32,973 nt of DNA from Methylophaga sp. GTDB lineage: Bacteria > Pseudomonadota > Gammaproteobacteria > Nitrosococcales > Methylophagaceae. The stretch is from NCBI GenBank assembly GCA_030148085.1, contig JASBUF010000025.1:1-32973 (forward strand). The letters are read 5' to 3'. Below, in pieces: positions 15,705-25,257 of the stretch (positions within the stretch are counted from its first letter, which is position 1; each line of letters starts with the position of its first letter). A program made the translations under genes and the position numbers. Under the pieces are notes generated by a model, which saw only the letters and a list, made by a program, of their open reading frames with translations, ran no database searches and was not told where the DNA came from.

Positions 15705-17966
15705 ATGTTAAGTAAAGAACTCGAACAGACCCTCAGTCAGGCATTCAACTACGCGCGTCAGCGTTCTCACGAGTTTCTTACCGTGGAACATCTGCTGTTG
15801 GCGCTGCTGGAAAACGGACAGGCCCTTGCTGTATTGAAGGCCTGCCACGTCGATATCAGCGCACTGCGACAGGAGCTGAGCGATTTTCTTGCTGACAACC
15901 TGCCAACCCTGCCGGAAGACAGTGAGCGAGAAACGCAGCCAACCTTAGCCTTCCAACGTATTCTCCAGCGTGCCGTGATGCATGTGCAGTCCTCGGGCGG
16001 CACCGAAGTTACTGGCGCTAACGTGCTGGTCTCCATCTTCTCTGAACAGCAGTCTCAGGCTGTGTACCTGTTACAAAAACAGGATGTGACACGTCTAGAT
16101 GTGGTCAATGCCATCAGCCATGGCGGTATCGATGAAGTCGTCGAAGAGGCGGAAGAAGAAACCAAAGTCGAAAGCGAAGAAGCCGGCGATGACGGTAAAA
16201 ACCCGCTGACTTTGTATGCCGAAAACCTGAACGCTGCTGCCAAAAAAGGCCGTATCGATCCTTTGATTGGCCGTGATAACGAAATCGAGCGCACGCTACA
16301 GGTACTGTGCCGTCGCCGTAAAAACAATCCTCTGTTTGTTGGTGAAGCAGGGGTCGGTAAAACCGCTTTGGCTGAAGGCCTAGCACGTCGCATCGTGCTC
16401 GGTGAAGTGCCGGATGTGCTCGAACACACCGTTATTTACTCTTTAGATATGGGCGCCTTGGTCGCGGGTACCAAATACCGCGGTGACTTTGAAAAACGCC
16501 TCAAAGCCTTACTGCGCGAGCTGAAAAATCAGCCTCATGCCATCCTGTTTATCGACGAGATCCACACCATGATTGGTGCGGGTAGTGCCGGTAACAGCAC
16601 CATGGATGCCGCCAATCTGCTCAAACCTTTATTGGCCAGTGGCGAACTCAAGTGCATTGGTTCGACTACCTATCAGGAATACCGCGGTATTTTTGAACAT
16701 GACCGTGCCTTGGCGCGTCGTTTCCAAAAAATTGATGTGCCTGAGCCATCAGTCGCTGAAACCATCGAAATTCTGAAAGGGCTGAAACCCAGCCTGGAAG
16801 AACATCACAATGTGCGTTATTCCAATGCTGCGATTGAGCAGGCAGCGGAACTGGCTCACCGTCACATCAATGATCGCTTCCTGCCCGATAAGGCGATTGA
16901 TGTGCTAGATGAGGTCGGTGCCGCACAACGTATCGTGCCTAAATCAAAACGTAAAAAAATGATTGGGGTGAACGACGTACAAGCGATAGTCGCTAAGATT
17001 GCTCGTATTCCTGCTAAAACTGTCAGCAACGCGGATAAAGACAATCTGCGCAAGCTGGAAGAAAACCTGAAACGGGTTATTTTCGGTCAGGATGAAGCGA
17101 TTGCGGCATTGACTTCCGCCATCAAAATGGGCCGTTCAGGTCTGGGCCATCCGGAAAAACCGATTGGTGCTTTCCTGTTTGCTGGTCCGACTGGTGTTGG
17201 TAAAACCGAAGTCACCCGTCAGCTCGCCCATAACCTCGGTGTCGAACTGATTCGCTTCGATATGTCGGAGTATATGGAAAGTCACACCGTATCCAGATTG
17301 ATTGGTGCACCTCCTGGCTATGTGGGCTTTGATCAAGGCGGTCTCCTGACCGATGCCATCATCAAGCAGCCTCATGCTGTGTTGTTGCTGGATGAGATCG
17401 AAAAAGCCCATCCGGACGTGTTTAACCTGTTACTGCAGGTGATGGATCACGGTACGCTGACCGATAATAATGGCCGTAAAGCGGACTTCCGTCATGTCGT
17501 ACTGGTGATGACCAGTAACGCCGGTGCGGCTGAAATGAGCAAGACTTCCATTGGCTTTACCTCGCAGGAACACCAGACCGATGGCAGCGAAGCAGTCAAA
17601 CGTACCTTCACGCCAGAGTTCCGTAATCGTCTGGACGGTATCATCCACTTCAAACCATTGGATCGCGCTGCGATTCTGCGTGTAGCGGATAAAGCGGTAC
17701 TTGAGCTGGAAATGCTGCTGCAGGATAAAAACGTCACCATTGAAATCGATGATAAAGCCCGTCAATGGCTGGCTGAACATGGTTACGATGTGCTGATGGG
17801 GGCAAGACCGATGGCACGTCTGGTTCAGGAGAAAATCAAACGTCCTCTGGCGGATGAACTGCTGTTTGGTAAGCTCAGTCATCGAGGTGGTCATGTGCGG
17901 GTTTCACTTAAAGATGATGAGATTTATCTTGAAATGGAAGACGCGACGGAATCGATGGGCTCGTGA
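15705..17966 (+). CDS. clpA: ClpA, ATP-dependent unfoldase of the ClpAP protease
   Basis: The 753-residue AAA+ protein unfolds substrates and feeds them to ClpP. The N-domain (1 to ~145) starts with the Glu-Gln-Thr-Leu-Ser-Gln-Ala-Phe repeat; an acidic linker follows. D1 has Walker A Gly-Glu-Ala-Gly-Val-Gly-Lys-Thr near residue 212 and Walker B Ile-Leu-Phe-Ile-Asp-Glu-Ile-His. D2 has Walker A Gly-Pro-Thr-Gly-Val-Gly-Lys-Thr near 493. The ClpP-binding Ile-Gly-Phe loop is present near residue 616. No middle coiled-coil domain is inserted, so it is ClpA and not ClpB. A good Shine-Dalgarno AAGGTGGAG precedes the ATG. ClpP is not in the window. Confidence 0.98.
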   Translation: MLSKELEQTLSQAFNYARQRSHEFLTVEHLLLALLENGQALAVLKACHVDISALRQELSDFLADNLPTLPEDSERETQPTLAFQRILQRAVMHVQSSGGTEVTGANVLVSIFSEQQSQAVYLLQKQDVTRLDVVNAISHGGIDEVVEEAEEETKVESEEAGDDGKNPLTLYAENLNAAAKKGRIDPLIGRDNEIERTLQVLCRRRKNNPLFVGEAGVGKTALAEGLARRIVLGEVPDVLEHTVIYSLDMGALVAGTKYRGDFEKRLKALLRELKNQPHAILFIDEIHTMIGAGSAGNSTMDAANLLKPLLASGELKCIGSTTYQEYRGIFEHDRALARRFQKIDVPEPSVAETIEILKGLKPSLEEHHNVRYSNAAIEQAAELAHRHINDRFLPDKAIDVLDEVGAAQRIVPKSKRKKMIGVNDVQAIVAKIARIPAKTVSNADKDNLRKLEENLKRVIFGQDEAIAALTSAIKMGRSGLGHPEKPIGAFLFAGPTGVGKTEVTRQLAHNLGVELIRFDMSEYMESHTVSRLIGAPPGYVGFDQGGLLTDAIIKQPHAVLLLDEIEKAHPDVFNLLLQVMDHGTLTDNNGRKADFRHVVLVMTSNAGAAEMSKTSIGFTSQEHQTDGSEAVKRTFTPEFRNRLDGIIHFKPLDRAAILRVADKAVLELEMLLQDKNVTIEIDDKARQWLAEHGYDVLMGARPMARLVQEKIKRPLADELLFGKLSHRGGHVRVSLKDDEIYLEMEDATESMGS

Positions 17967-17997
17967 CAGTCGTTTTAGCGAAGTTTCATTAGCAAAA

Positions 17998-18031
17998 AAT
18001 GAGCCCGATAGTGTTCACTATCGGGCTCATT
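17998..18031. terminator. Perfect 16-bp inverted repeat, bidirectional terminator
   Basis: AATGAGCCCGATAGTG is followed by TT and its exact reverse complement. Plus-strand reading gives TTGCTTTG after the stem (clpA side). Minus-strand reading gives a clean ATTTTTT, a strong terminator for the cobalamin operon 300 bases upstream on that strand. Confidence 0.9.
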
Positions 18032-18330
18032 GCTTTGTGAGTCTCAAACTGTTGAATAGGTATCACACAAGCAAGTTATTCACCACGGGAACTTTTTCCT
18101 GATTCCAGTTTTAACTAGTTCACATAACTGCTTGATTTATAATCTTTGGTAACCTAAGTTATTGAAAATAAATAAAAATAATTTATGGTTACTTTTTGAC
18201 CATTCTGTGCAGAAGCCTGTGCTGAGAGGGACTTAGCGAGTAACCCCAAACTTAATCACAGAGTTATCCACAGAAAATGTGAGTAACTTTACAGTCATAT
18301 GACACAGCAATAACTGCGCCAGAAAGAGCT
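18032..18330. other. 300-base AT-rich intergenic stretch between clpA and cobO
   Basis: No convincing gene. It holds a TATAAT at 18138-18143 with poor -35, an AT-rich tract around 18150-18190 flanked by GTAACC/GGTTAC, and one exact DnaA-box match TTATCCACA at 18264-18272 with a near match (TTATTCACC near 18077). It is the 3' untranslated end of the cobalamin operon on the minus strand. Confidence 0.5.
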
Positions 18331-18939
18331 CTATAATTCGATGCCTTTCTGAGCGCGTATACCGGCACGAAACGCATGTTTGACGTCCTCTATACGGCTG
18401 ACGGTATCGGAGGCTTCCAGAACCGCTTCAGGGGCTCCACGACCAGTAATAATCACATGCTTCATGACGGGACGGGCAGCAATATCAGCCAATACCTTGT
18501 CGACATCAAGGTATTTCATTTTAAGGACAATGTTGAGCTCATCAAAAAGCACGACGTCGATTTCCGGATCAACCAGTAACTGCTGACAAATAGCCCAGCC
18601 TTTTTCCGCTGAAGCCATATCCTGTTCCAGATTCTGAGTTTCCCAGGTAAAGCCATCGCCGACCACATGGTAGGAGACTTCTTCTGGAAAGCGGCGGAAG
18701 AAACGTTCTTCGCCGGTACTGAATGCACCCTTAATGAATTGCACCACACCAACCTTCATGCCGTGCCCGAGGGCACGGGCAACCATACCAAACCCGGATG
18801 AGCTCTTACCCTTGCCATTACCGGTAATACAGAGCAGCAGACCTTTATCCTGGTCGGCTTGTTTGATTTTTTCATCAACAACATCTTTATGACGTTGCAT
18901 ACGTTTTTTATGGCGTTCCGCTTTATCGTGATCAGTCAT
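18331..18939 (-). CDS. cobO: Cob(I)yrinic acid a,c-diamide adenosyltransferase
   Basis: The 202-residue protein, of the CobA/CobO/BtuR family, transfers the adenosyl group of ATP to cob(I)alamin or its precursors. The P-loop Gly-Asn-Gly-Lys-Gly-Lys-Ser-Ser is at residues 40-47, followed by Phe-Ile-Lys-Gly. Later are Asp-Glu-Leu-Asn, the family magnesium/ATP segment, and Ile-Ile-Thr-Gly-Arg-Gly-Ala-Pro. It starts three bases after the cobS stop. It is the last gene of the cobalamin operon, followed by the strong minus-strand terminator near 18000. Confidence 0.96.
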   Translation of the reverse strand: MTDHDKAERHKKRMQRHKDVVDEKIKQADQDKGLLLCITGNGKGKSSSGFGMVARALGHGMKVGVVQFIKGAFSTGEERFFRRFPEEVSYHVVGDGFTWETQNLEQDMASAEKGWAICQQLLVDPEIDVVLFDELNIVLKMKYLDVDKVLADIAARPVMKHVIITGRGAPEAVLEASDTVSRIEDVKHAFRAGIRAQKGIEL

Positions 18940-18942
18940 GGT

Positions 18943-19674
18943 TTAGCTCAATACAAAAAATAATAGGACGGTGGTTTCCAGCAACTCTATCATCGCGCCC
19001 GCGGTATCACCGGTAAAGCCACCCAGTCGGCGTTCCATTAAATAGCGAAGCAATAAGAAGACGACAAGCGTTACCAGTACAACGCCAAAACCGGCCAATA
19101 AAACCAGAATAGCTGTGGTGATAAGTAACATTGCTCGAACCGCGTTTTCAGGCATTGCTGCTCGCATGGCACTGCCTAATCCTTGTTCGCGTTGATAGTG
19201 TGTGGTGAGAAATAACAATGGCATGGCTAATCGTGCCAGCACAACAACCCAAACTAGGGCAAGGGGCTGCTGCATTTCAACTAAGCTTACGATGGCAACA
19301 AACTTGAGTAATAGCACGAGCAATAAAGCTAAAACACCGATAGGCCCACAGGCCGGATCTTTCATAATTGCCAGCGTTCTTGCTTTATCACCAAGACCGC
19401 CCAGCCAGGCATCACTGCTGTCAGCCAGACCATCCAGATGCAGGCCGCCGGTCAGAACTATCCATAAAGTCAAAACCAAAGCCGCACTAACAAGCGGGCT
19501 TTGTGTGGAGAGTAACAACTCGATAGTGACTAAAAACGTGCCTACAAGCAAACCAACCAGCGGGTAGAACAGTAAGGAACGTCCCATCGCTGCTGAGGAA
19601 ACCGGTGTACTCAGCTTCACCGGGAAGATGGTCAGAAACTGCAAAGCAATCAGGAAGGCTTGTCGGTTTAACAT
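18943..19674 (-). CDS. cobS: Adenosylcobinamide-GDP ribazoletransferase (cobalamin synthase)
   Basis: The 243-residue inner-membrane enzyme joins adenosylcobinamide-GDP and alpha-ribazole (phosphate) in the last assembly step. It has about six or seven helices and the hallmark metal-binding motif Leu-Asp-Gly-Leu-Ala-Asp-Ser-Ser-Asp-Ala-Trp at about residues 78-88. A second Asp-Pro-Ala-Cys-Gly-Pro-Ile-Gly motif follows near 105. I use the ATG at 19674, which overlaps the cobT stop as TGATG; a GTG one codon upstream is possible. Confidence 0.95.
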   Translation of the reverse strand: MLNRQAFLIALQFLTIFPVKLSTPVSSAAMGRSLLFYPLVGLLVGTFLVTIELLLSTQSPLVSAALVLTLWIVLTGGLHLDGLADSSDAWLGGLGDKARTLAIMKDPACGPIGVLALLLVLLLKFVAIVSLVEMQQPLALVWVVVLARLAMPLLFLTTHYQREQGLGSAMRAAMPENAVRAMLLITTAILVLLAGFGVVLVTLVVFLLLRYLMERRLGGFTGDTAGAMIELLETTVLLFFVLS

Positions 19675-20732
19675 CACAAAGCCCCTGCAACGGCGGCTTG
19701 TTCGAAAGTGGCCATATTCGCATGAAGGGCGCAGCTTAGTTTTAGTAAAGGCACTGCGACGGCTGCACCACTGGCTTCACCGAGACGCATACCTAGATCG
19801 AGCAAAGGCTCTGCATCCAGAGCAGCCATGATGTGTTGATGGCCGGGCTCGGCACTGGCATGACTGAAAATAAACCAGTCCCGGCTGCCAGGACTCAGGT
19901 GCTCTGCAGCTAAGGCAGCCACGCTGCTGATAAAACCATCAACCAGCACAGGCAAACCCTGTTTGGCACAGGCGAGATAGGCTCCCGTCAGCGCGGCGAT
20001 TTCAAAGCCGCCAACGTGCTGCAGAACAGACAGTGGATCATTAAGAGCCGGCTGATGTTTGAGTAATGCCTTCTCAATCACCGCGGCTTTATGTTTAACG
20101 CCATCCGTATTCAGGCCAGTACCTGGTCCGGTGAGCGTTTCTGCTGGTAGGTTGAGCAGGGCGCAAGCGATGGCAGTGGCCGAGGTGGTATTACCAATGC
20201 CCATATCACCACCGATAAATAGATCCAGCCCTTGTGTCAGACAGCCAGTGACATGATCAGCGCCAACGCTCAATGCTTGTTGGAGTTGTTCACTACTCAT
20301 TGCTGGCTCAAGACAAAAGTTGTTTGTACCTGACGCGATACGCTGATCTTCAACACCATCAATCGTTTCGAGTTCGTCTACAGAGCCGACATTGATGACT
20401 GACAAGCTTGCATTCAGGGAATTCGCCAGCACGCTGATAGCCGCACCACCACTAGCAAAATTATGAATCATGGCCGTGGTCACCGACTGTGGAAATGCAG
20501 AGACGTTTTCTGCCATCACCCCATGATCTGCCGCGAAGACAGTGATCTGTACCTTATCAATCTGAGGTAAAGGCATGGCCTGCATAGCGGCGAGTTGGAT
20601 GGCGAGTTGTTCCAGACGGCCCAGTGAGCCTGCCGGTTTGGTCAGTTGTTGCTGGCGCTGAAAAGCCTGCTCTTGCGCGGCTGAATCAATATTGGCGACA
20701 GGGCTTTTTAGCCAGTCATTAAAGTTGTTCAT
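19674..20732 (-). CDS. cobT: Nicotinate-nucleotide--dimethylbenzimidazole phosphoribosyltransferase
   Basis: The 352-residue enzyme moves phosphoribose from nicotinate mononucleotide to 5,6-dimethylbenzimidazole, giving alpha-ribazole phosphate. Family segments are seen in order: Pro-Ala-Gly-Ser-Leu-Gly-Arg-Leu-Glu near residue 34, Ala-Asp-His-Gly-Val near 69, Gly-Asp-Met-Gly-Ile-Gly-Asn-Thr-Thr near 174, and the Met-Arg-Leu-Gly-Glu319-Ala-Ser-Gly motif with the catalytic base. It overlaps the cobU end by 14 bases. With BluB upstream in the same operon, its substrate can be made endogenously. Confidence 0.97.
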   Translation of the reverse strand: MNNFNDWLKSPVANIDSAAQEQAFQRQQQLTKPAGSLGRLEQLAIQLAAMQAMPLPQIDKVQITVFAADHGVMAENVSAFPQSVTTAMIHNFASGGAAISVLANSLNASLSVINVGSVDELETIDGVEDQRIASGTNNFCLEPAMSSEQLQQALSVGADHVTGCLTQGLDLFIGGDMGIGNTTSATAIACALLNLPAETLTGPGTGLNTDGVKHKAAVIEKALLKHQPALNDPLSVLQHVGGFEIAALTGAYLACAKQGLPVLVDGFISSVAALAAEHLSPGSRDWFIFSHASAEPGHQHIMAALDAEPLLDLGMRLGEASGAAVAVPLLKLSCALHANMATFEQAAVAGAL

Positions 20733-21252
20733 GCAGGCTTCCTTTTAATAGGTGGGGCAGGCCAGCTACTGTCAGAATCACGTTGTCACAAAGGCTGGCA
20801 AGTTGCTGGTGTAGCAGCCCGATTTCATCGCAGTAACGACGGCTCAGCTCACCAAGCGGCACAATGCCCATATTGGTTTCATTACTGACCATGACCAGTT
20901 CCGCAGATAAGTTGGGCAGACAGGTCAGCAGTGCATCAATTTCAGTACGAAGCTGCGTTTCATCTTCTGTGAGTAACAGGTTAGTCAGCCACAAGGTCAG
21001 ACAATCCAATAGCAAACATTTTCCTTCTGCATCGACTTGTTGCAACGTGCTAGCAAGATGGATAGGGCTTTCCACAGTCAGCCAAGTTTCAGGACGCTCA
21101 GACTGATGGCGGCTGATACGCTGCTGCATCTCATTATCTTGTGCCGTGGCCGTTGCGATATAGGTTACTGGCACAGCAGTGGCTTTAGCCCAGTTTTCGG
21201 CCAGCCGGCTTTTGCCGGATTTTACGCCGCCAAGGATCAGGGTTTTACTCAT
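20719..21252 (-). CDS. cobU: Adenosylcobinamide kinase / adenosylcobinamide-phosphate guanylyltransferase
   Basis: The 177-residue bifunctional enzyme phosphorylates adenosylcobinamide and then attaches GMP, activating it for CobS. The P-loop Gly-Gly-Val-Lys-Ser-Gly-Lys-Ser is at residues 8-15. The guanylylated His is expected in [10 protein letters not shown] near residues 48-57, and the Leu-Leu-Leu-Asp-Cys-Leu-Thr-Leu-Trp segment and Ser-Asn-Glu-Thr-Asn-Met-Gly follow. It overlaps the cobQ end by eight bases, so translation is coupled. Confidence 0.96.
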   Translation of the reverse strand: MSKTLILGGVKSGKSRLAENWAKATAVPVTYIATATAQDNEMQQRISRHQSERPETWLTVESPIHLASTLQQVDAEGKCLLLDCLTLWLTNLLLTEDETQLRTEIDALLTCLPNLSAELVMVSNETNMGIVPLGELSRRYCDEIGLLHQQLASLCDNVILTVAGLPHLLKGSLHEQL

Positions 21253-22714
21253 CAGCTTTCCCGCACATTTGTTTCAACGTATCGGTATCAAGGTGCTGCT
21301 CAACCAGATCAGCCAGACGCTCAATATCACGCTCTCGCAAGGCATGGTAATCAATCGATTCTACCGAGGCCACCCCCGCCCAACTTAATACCGCGTTTAG
21401 GCTCTCAGTGTGTTCAAACAGGCCATGTAAATAGCTGCCCATGATCTGACCGTCATCACTGATAGCGCCATCTGGACGGCCATCGATATGACAAAACGGA
21501 CGGTTCAAACCGTCGCCGATCGTTGTACCGGCATGGATTTCATAGCCGCTGATTCTGCCCTGATCGAAAGCTAACTCACCTTCAACATTACGTAATTGTT
21601 TCTCAGCAGCCAGAGTCGTCGAAATGGCCAGTAGTCCTAGACCTTCTGAACTGCCGGGCGCGCTTTCAATGCCTAAGGGATCATGAATGGCCTCGCCAAG
21701 CATCTGATAACCACCACAAATACCGAGCAGTTTACCGCCGTAACGCAGGTGTTTCTGAATCGCCTTGTCCCAGCCTTGTTGCAGCAGCCAGTCAAAATCG
21801 GCACGTACATGTTTGGAGCCGGGCAGAATGATCAGATCGGCTGGAGGTATGGGGGCGTCGGGCGCAATAAATTGTAAATCGACCTGTGGGTGCAGGCGCA
21901 GTGGGTCGAAGTCGGTATGGTTACTGACCCGTGGGTAGACCGGCACAATGACCTTAAGCTGCTGCTTATCAGAGGCAACCTGCTGCTGATTGATGGCATC
22001 TTCCGCCTCTAAATGCAGATCATGCAAGTAAGGCAGCACGCCCATAACAGGAATGCCTGTACGCTGCTCCAACCAGTCGAGGCCAGACTGCAATAAGCTA
22101 ATATCACCGCGAAAACGATTAATCACAAAACCTTTAATGCGGGCTCGTTCTGTCGGGCTGAGTAATTCCAAAGTGCCAACAAGATGGGCAAACACGCCTC
22201 CGCGATCAATATCAGCAATCAGAATCACCGGGCAGTCGACGACTTCAGCAAAGCCCATATTGGCGATATCGCGGTCACGCAGATTGATTTCAGCAGGAGA
22301 ACCCGCACCTTCAACCATCACCACCTGATACTGTGAGCTGAGACGTTGATGTGAACTCAACACTGCATCCATCGCCGTAGTTTTGTAGTGGTGGTAGAAG
22401 CGGGCATCCATATTGGCAACCGCTTTACCGTGAATAATGACCTGCGCACCGCTGTCGCTATTGGGTTTAAGGAGAACCGGGTTCATATCGGTGTGCGGGG
22501 CGAGGTGGCAGGCCTGCGCCTGCACTGCCTGAGCACGGCCAATCTCGCCGCCATCTTCAGTTACAGCACTGTTTAAGGCCATATTCTGCGGCTTGAACGG
22601 TGCCACGCTGATATTCTGCCGTGCCAGCCATCGGCACAGGGCGGTCACCAGTGTGCTTTTACCAGCATCGGAAGTTGTGCCCTGTACCATCAGGGTCTTT
22701 GAGTTTTGTGTCAT
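21245..22714 (-). CDS. cobQ: Cobyric acid synthase
   Basis: The 489-residue glutamine-dependent enzyme amidates four peripheral carboxylates of adenosylcobyrinic a,c-diamide (also called CbiP). The N-terminal synthetase domain begins [11 protein letters not shown] and has [10 protein letters not shown]. The class I-like glutaminase domain has the nucleophile Cys in [12 protein letters not shown] near residue 335. The C-terminal His in Gly-Ser-Tyr-Leu-His-Gly-Leu-Phe completes the site. It shares an ATGA overlap with the upstream cobD stop. Confidence 0.97.
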   Translation of the reverse strand: MTQNSKTLMVQGTTSDAGKSTLVTALCRWLARQNISVAPFKPQNMALNSAVTEDGGEIGRAQAVQAQACHLAPHTDMNPVLLKPNSDSGAQVIIHGKAVANMDARFYHHYKTTAMDAVLSSHQRLSSQYQVVMVEGAGSPAEINLRDRDIANMGFAEVVDCPVILIADIDRGGVFAHLVGTLELLSPTERARIKGFVINRFRGDISLLQSGLDWLEQRTGIPVMGVLPYLHDLHLEAEDAINQQQVASDKQQLKVIVPVYPRVSNHTDFDPLRLHPQVDLQFIAPDAPIPPADLIILPGSKHVRADFDWLLQQGWDKAIQKHLRYGGKLLGICGGYQMLGEAIHDPLGIESAPGSSEGLGLLAISTTLAAEKQLRNVEGELAFDQGRISGYEIHAGTTIGDGLNRPFCHIDGRPDGAISDDGQIMGSYLHGLFEHTESLNAVLSWAGVASVESIDYHALRERDIERLADLVEQHLDTDTLKQMCGKADE

Positions 22715-23682
22715 AGCTTCTCTAACGCTGCTTGCAGACGTTGCCAGTATTTTTCCGTGCCAGGCAAACCAAATCGTAGGCTGGCTGGCTCATTGAATAA
22801 ACGCGTCAATATGCCTTGTTCCGCCAGTTGATGATGCACGGCTTCGGCCTTATCTGTCTTGACCCATTGAAACAGATCACAGCCGCCATTAGGTAGCAGA
22901 ACATAATCTGCAAGCAGCATGGCTAATCTTAGGCTGGACTGCTTCAATTGCTCGCAGGTTTGCTGCTGCCATGTGTTGTCCTGTAATGCCAAAGTCGCGA
23001 TATAACGCGAGGCATGGGCAATAGGCCAAGGCCCCAAGGTCTGTGCTAGCTTTTCTAGTATCGCTATAGGAGCTGAGACAAAACCGAGCCGGAGGCCCGC
23101 AAGCCCGAAAAATTTCCCTAATGATCGCAGTACGATCAATCCTTCAAGTGGACCATGCGCCAGCAGACTGTTTTGAGGCCTGCTGTCGATAAAAGCCTCA
23201 TCTACAATCAACCAGCCTTGGCGTTGCTGTAACTGTTGGTGCCAGTCTAACAATTGTGTTTTGTTGTACTTTTGGCCTGTCGGGTTATTCGGGTTGATCG
23301 CAATAAGCACGTCCAGTGTAGTCAGATCCACATGCTCAGCATTCACAGATAGCACTTCATGTCCTGCTTGCTGCCAGCAATAGGCATGCTCGGCATAGGC
23401 TGGAGAGAGGATGCCGACACGTGACTTATCCCGTAAGTAGGGTAGCTGTTGAATAGCCGCCTGTGAGCCCGGCACGGCCAGCAAAGAATCCGTCTGATAA
23501 TAGGCTTGTGCAGCCTCTAGCAGATCGTCATCGCTTTCAGGTAGGCGTTGCCAGACTGCGGCAGGCAGTTCGGGGACCAGCCAGCCGTTGGGATTGATGC
23601 CCGTCGATAAATCCAGCCAGTCTGATTCCGGTCGCTGATAGCGAGCAGCAAACTGGGTTAAACGTCCGCCATGCTCAAGCAT
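22711..23682 (-). CDS. cobD: L-threonine-O-3-phosphate decarboxylase (CobD/CobC type)
   Basis: This PLP enzyme of 323 residues makes (R)-1-amino-2-propanol phosphate for the cobalamin side chain. It has the aminotransferase fold: Asn-Pro-Asn-Asn-Pro-Thr-Gly, Ile-Val-Asp-Glu-Ala-Phe-Ile-Asp, and the Schiff-base Lys in [12 protein letters not shown]. The N-terminal Glu-His-Gly-Gly-Arg-Leu is typical. I choose ATG 23682, eight bases after GGGGT and overlapping the cbiB stop by eight bases, over an in-frame TTG four codons upstream. Naming differs between systems (CobC in Pseudomonas denitrificans). Confidence 0.93.
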   Translation of the reverse strand: MLEHGGRLTQFAARYQRPESDWLDLSTGINPNGWLVPELPAAVWQRLPESDDDLLEAAQAYYQTDSLLAVPGSQAAIQQLPYLRDKSRVGILSPAYAEHAYCWQQAGHEVLSVNAEHVDLTTLDVLIAINPNNPTGQKYNKTQLLDWHQQLQQRQGWLIVDEAFIDSRPQNSLLAHGPLEGLIVLRSLGKFFGLAGLRLGFVSAPIAILEKLAQTLGPWPIAHASRYIATLALQDNTWQQQTCEQLKQSSLRLAMLLADYVLLPNGGCDLFQWVKTDKAEAVHHQLAEQGILTRLFNEPASLRFGLPGTEKYWQRLQAALEKL

Positions 23683-24583
23683 AAAACACCCCAAAGCCGA
23701 GCGAGAGAATCACTAGCCATAATAGAATGCTGTAGCTGACCAGATGCAGGGCGCGGCGAATATCCCCGTTTTCAGCCTCTCTGCCTGCGCCAAAGCTCGG
23801 CCGTTGATGCCACTCCCCGTGATAGCAGGCTGGACCACCAATGGTGACAGCTAACGCTCCGGCACCACTGGCCATCACCGGGCCGGCATTGGGACTGTCA
23901 TGTAAACCTGCCTGACTGCTCCAGCAATTCAGTGCCAGGCGGGTTTTGCCGAGCAGAGCATAACTTAAAGCGGTGAGTCTGGCCGGAATAAAGTTCATCA
24001 CATCGTCCATACGCGCAGCCACACGGCCGAAATACAAATAGCGACTGTTTTTATAGCCCCACATGGCATCCAGGGTGTTGATCAGCCGCAGCGTAATCAC
24101 ACCGGGCAGGCCAGCGATTAAAAACCAGAACAAAGCAGCAAATACCGCATCATTGCCGTTTTCCAGGACCGACTCAATGCTGGCATTGGCGATGTTCAGC
24201 GTCTCGGTATCACGGCTGACAATGCGGCCAGTCAGTTCGCGAGCCTGAGCCTCATTGTTATTGTTCAGGGCAGCAATAATCGGCATCACATGCTGATACA
24301 GGCTTTTATGACCGATGCTTAGATAGAGACCTAACACCGTGAATATGACTCCCAAAATTGGGAGCTGACTTAGCACAGAGGCTATAAGCGTAAAAGGCAC
24401 AATAAGCAGCAGCCAGGCTAGCCCGCCGCGAGGAATCTGCCAGGAAGGGGCGAGGTCAGAGCGATGCCAGCGACGCTCACAGGCCATCACCAAGTTGCCG
24501 AAACCGACTAGCGGATGCCAGCGTTTAGGTTCGCCCAGCAGCCAGTCCAGTAACAAAGCCAGCATCAGCAACAATAGGCTCAT
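23675..24583 (-). CDS. cbiB: Adenosylcobinamide-phosphate synthase
   Basis: The 302-residue inner-membrane protein attaches aminopropanol (phosphate) to adenosylcobyric acid, giving adenosylcobinamide (phosphate). The N-terminal Leu-Asp-Trp-Leu-Leu-Gly-Glu-Pro-Lys-Arg-Trp-His-Pro-Leu-Val-Gly-Phe-Gly motif is the CbiB hallmark. Other matches are Leu-Arg-Leu-Ile-Asn-Thr-Leu-Asp-Ala-Met-Trp-Gly-Tyr and Ser-Pro-Asn-Ala-Gly-Pro-Val-Met-Ala. The likely start is ATG 24583, overlapping the bluB stop as ATGA; the GTG seven codons upstream lies inside bluB and is less likely. Confidence 0.96.
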   Translation of the reverse strand: MSLLLLMLALLLDWLLGEPKRWHPLVGFGNLVMACERRWHRSDLAPSWQIPRGGLAWLLLIVPFTLIASVLSQLPILGVIFTVLGLYLSIGHKSLYQHVMPIIAALNNNNEAQARELTGRIVSRDTETLNIANASIESVLENGNDAVFAALFWFLIAGLPGVITLRLINTLDAMWGYKNSRYLYFGRVAARMDDVMNFIPARLTALSYALLGKTRLALNCWSSQAGLHDSPNAGPVMASGAGALAVTIGGPACYHGEWHQRPSFGAGREAENGDIRRALHLVSYSILLWLVILSLGFGVFYA

Positions 24584-25254
24584 CGCTTGGCCGTCTGTCC
24601 CCACTGGTTTTGAAATAACACGTGTTCCAGTGACTCACCATGACGCCAGTTTTCAAGCTCGAGCATGGGCGCTGAATAAAATTCATCCACATGACCAAGA
24701 CAGAGAATAGCGACAGGGCTTGCGCCATCCGGAAGGGCCAGTAGTTTGGCTAACGGCTCAGGTTCGAATAAAGAAACCCAGCCCATACCAAGACCTTCAA
24801 CACGAGCAGCCAACCACATGTTCTGAATCGCGCAGGCGACGGAAGCTAGATCCATTTCCGGCATAGTTCTACGCCCAAAAATATGTTCGTCACGCTTATC
24901 GCATAAGCTGACCACCAGTAATTCGGCGCAGCTATCAATGCCTTCGACTTTCAGTTTAAGGAACTCAGCTTCACGTTCGCCCAGTGCTTTTGCCGTGGCC
25001 AGCCGTTCTTTTTCGACCAGTTGTGTAATTTGGCTACGCAGTGCCTTATCGCTAATACGAATAATTCTCCAAGGCTGCATTAGCCCCACACTTGGGGCCT
25101 TATGGGCCGCCTGTAGAAGACGTTGAAGCTGATCAGGCTCAATTGAACCGGGGCGAAAATGGCGCATATCCCGACGTTCCGCGATGGCACGGTAAACGGC
25201 ATCGCGTTCAGCTTGAGTAAAGCTGTTGTTGTCGGGACTTAACTCATCGCTCAT
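24580..25254 (-). CDS. bluB: 5,6-Dimethylbenzimidazole synthase BluB
   Basis: The 224-residue flavin-destructase converts FMNH2 with O2 into 5,6-dimethylbenzimidazole, the lower ligand of B12. It has the nitroreductase-like fold with Arg-Arg-Asp-Met-Arg-His-Phe near residue 28, then Ala-Pro-Ser-Val-Gly-Leu-Met-Gln-Pro-Trp-Arg, and Gly-Leu-Gly-Met-Gly-Trp-Val-Ser near 155. Its placement directly beside cobT, the enzyme that uses dimethylbenzimidazole, supports the assignment over a generic nitroreductase. It implies an aerobic lifestyle and a B12 with the standard ligand. Confidence 0.95.
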   Translation of the reverse strand: MSDELSPDNNSFTQAERDAVYRAIAERRDMRHFRPGSIEPDQLQRLLQAAHKAPSVGLMQPWRIIRISDKALRSQITQLVEKERLATAKALGEREAEFLKLKVEGIDSCAELLVVSLCDKRDEHIFGRRTMPEMDLASVACAIQNMWLAARVEGLGMGWVSLFEPEPLAKLLALPDGASPVAILCLGHVDEFYSAPMLELENWRHGESLEHVLFQNQWGQTAKR

Positions 25255-25257
25255 GGT

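Noticed and set aside
17430-17894. 154-residue minus-strand frame
   Set aside because: It is antisense to the D2 domain of clpA and has no recognisable family features.
18032-18330. Replication origin
   Set aside because: Only one exact DnaA box is present and no dnaA, gidA or rep gene is nearby.
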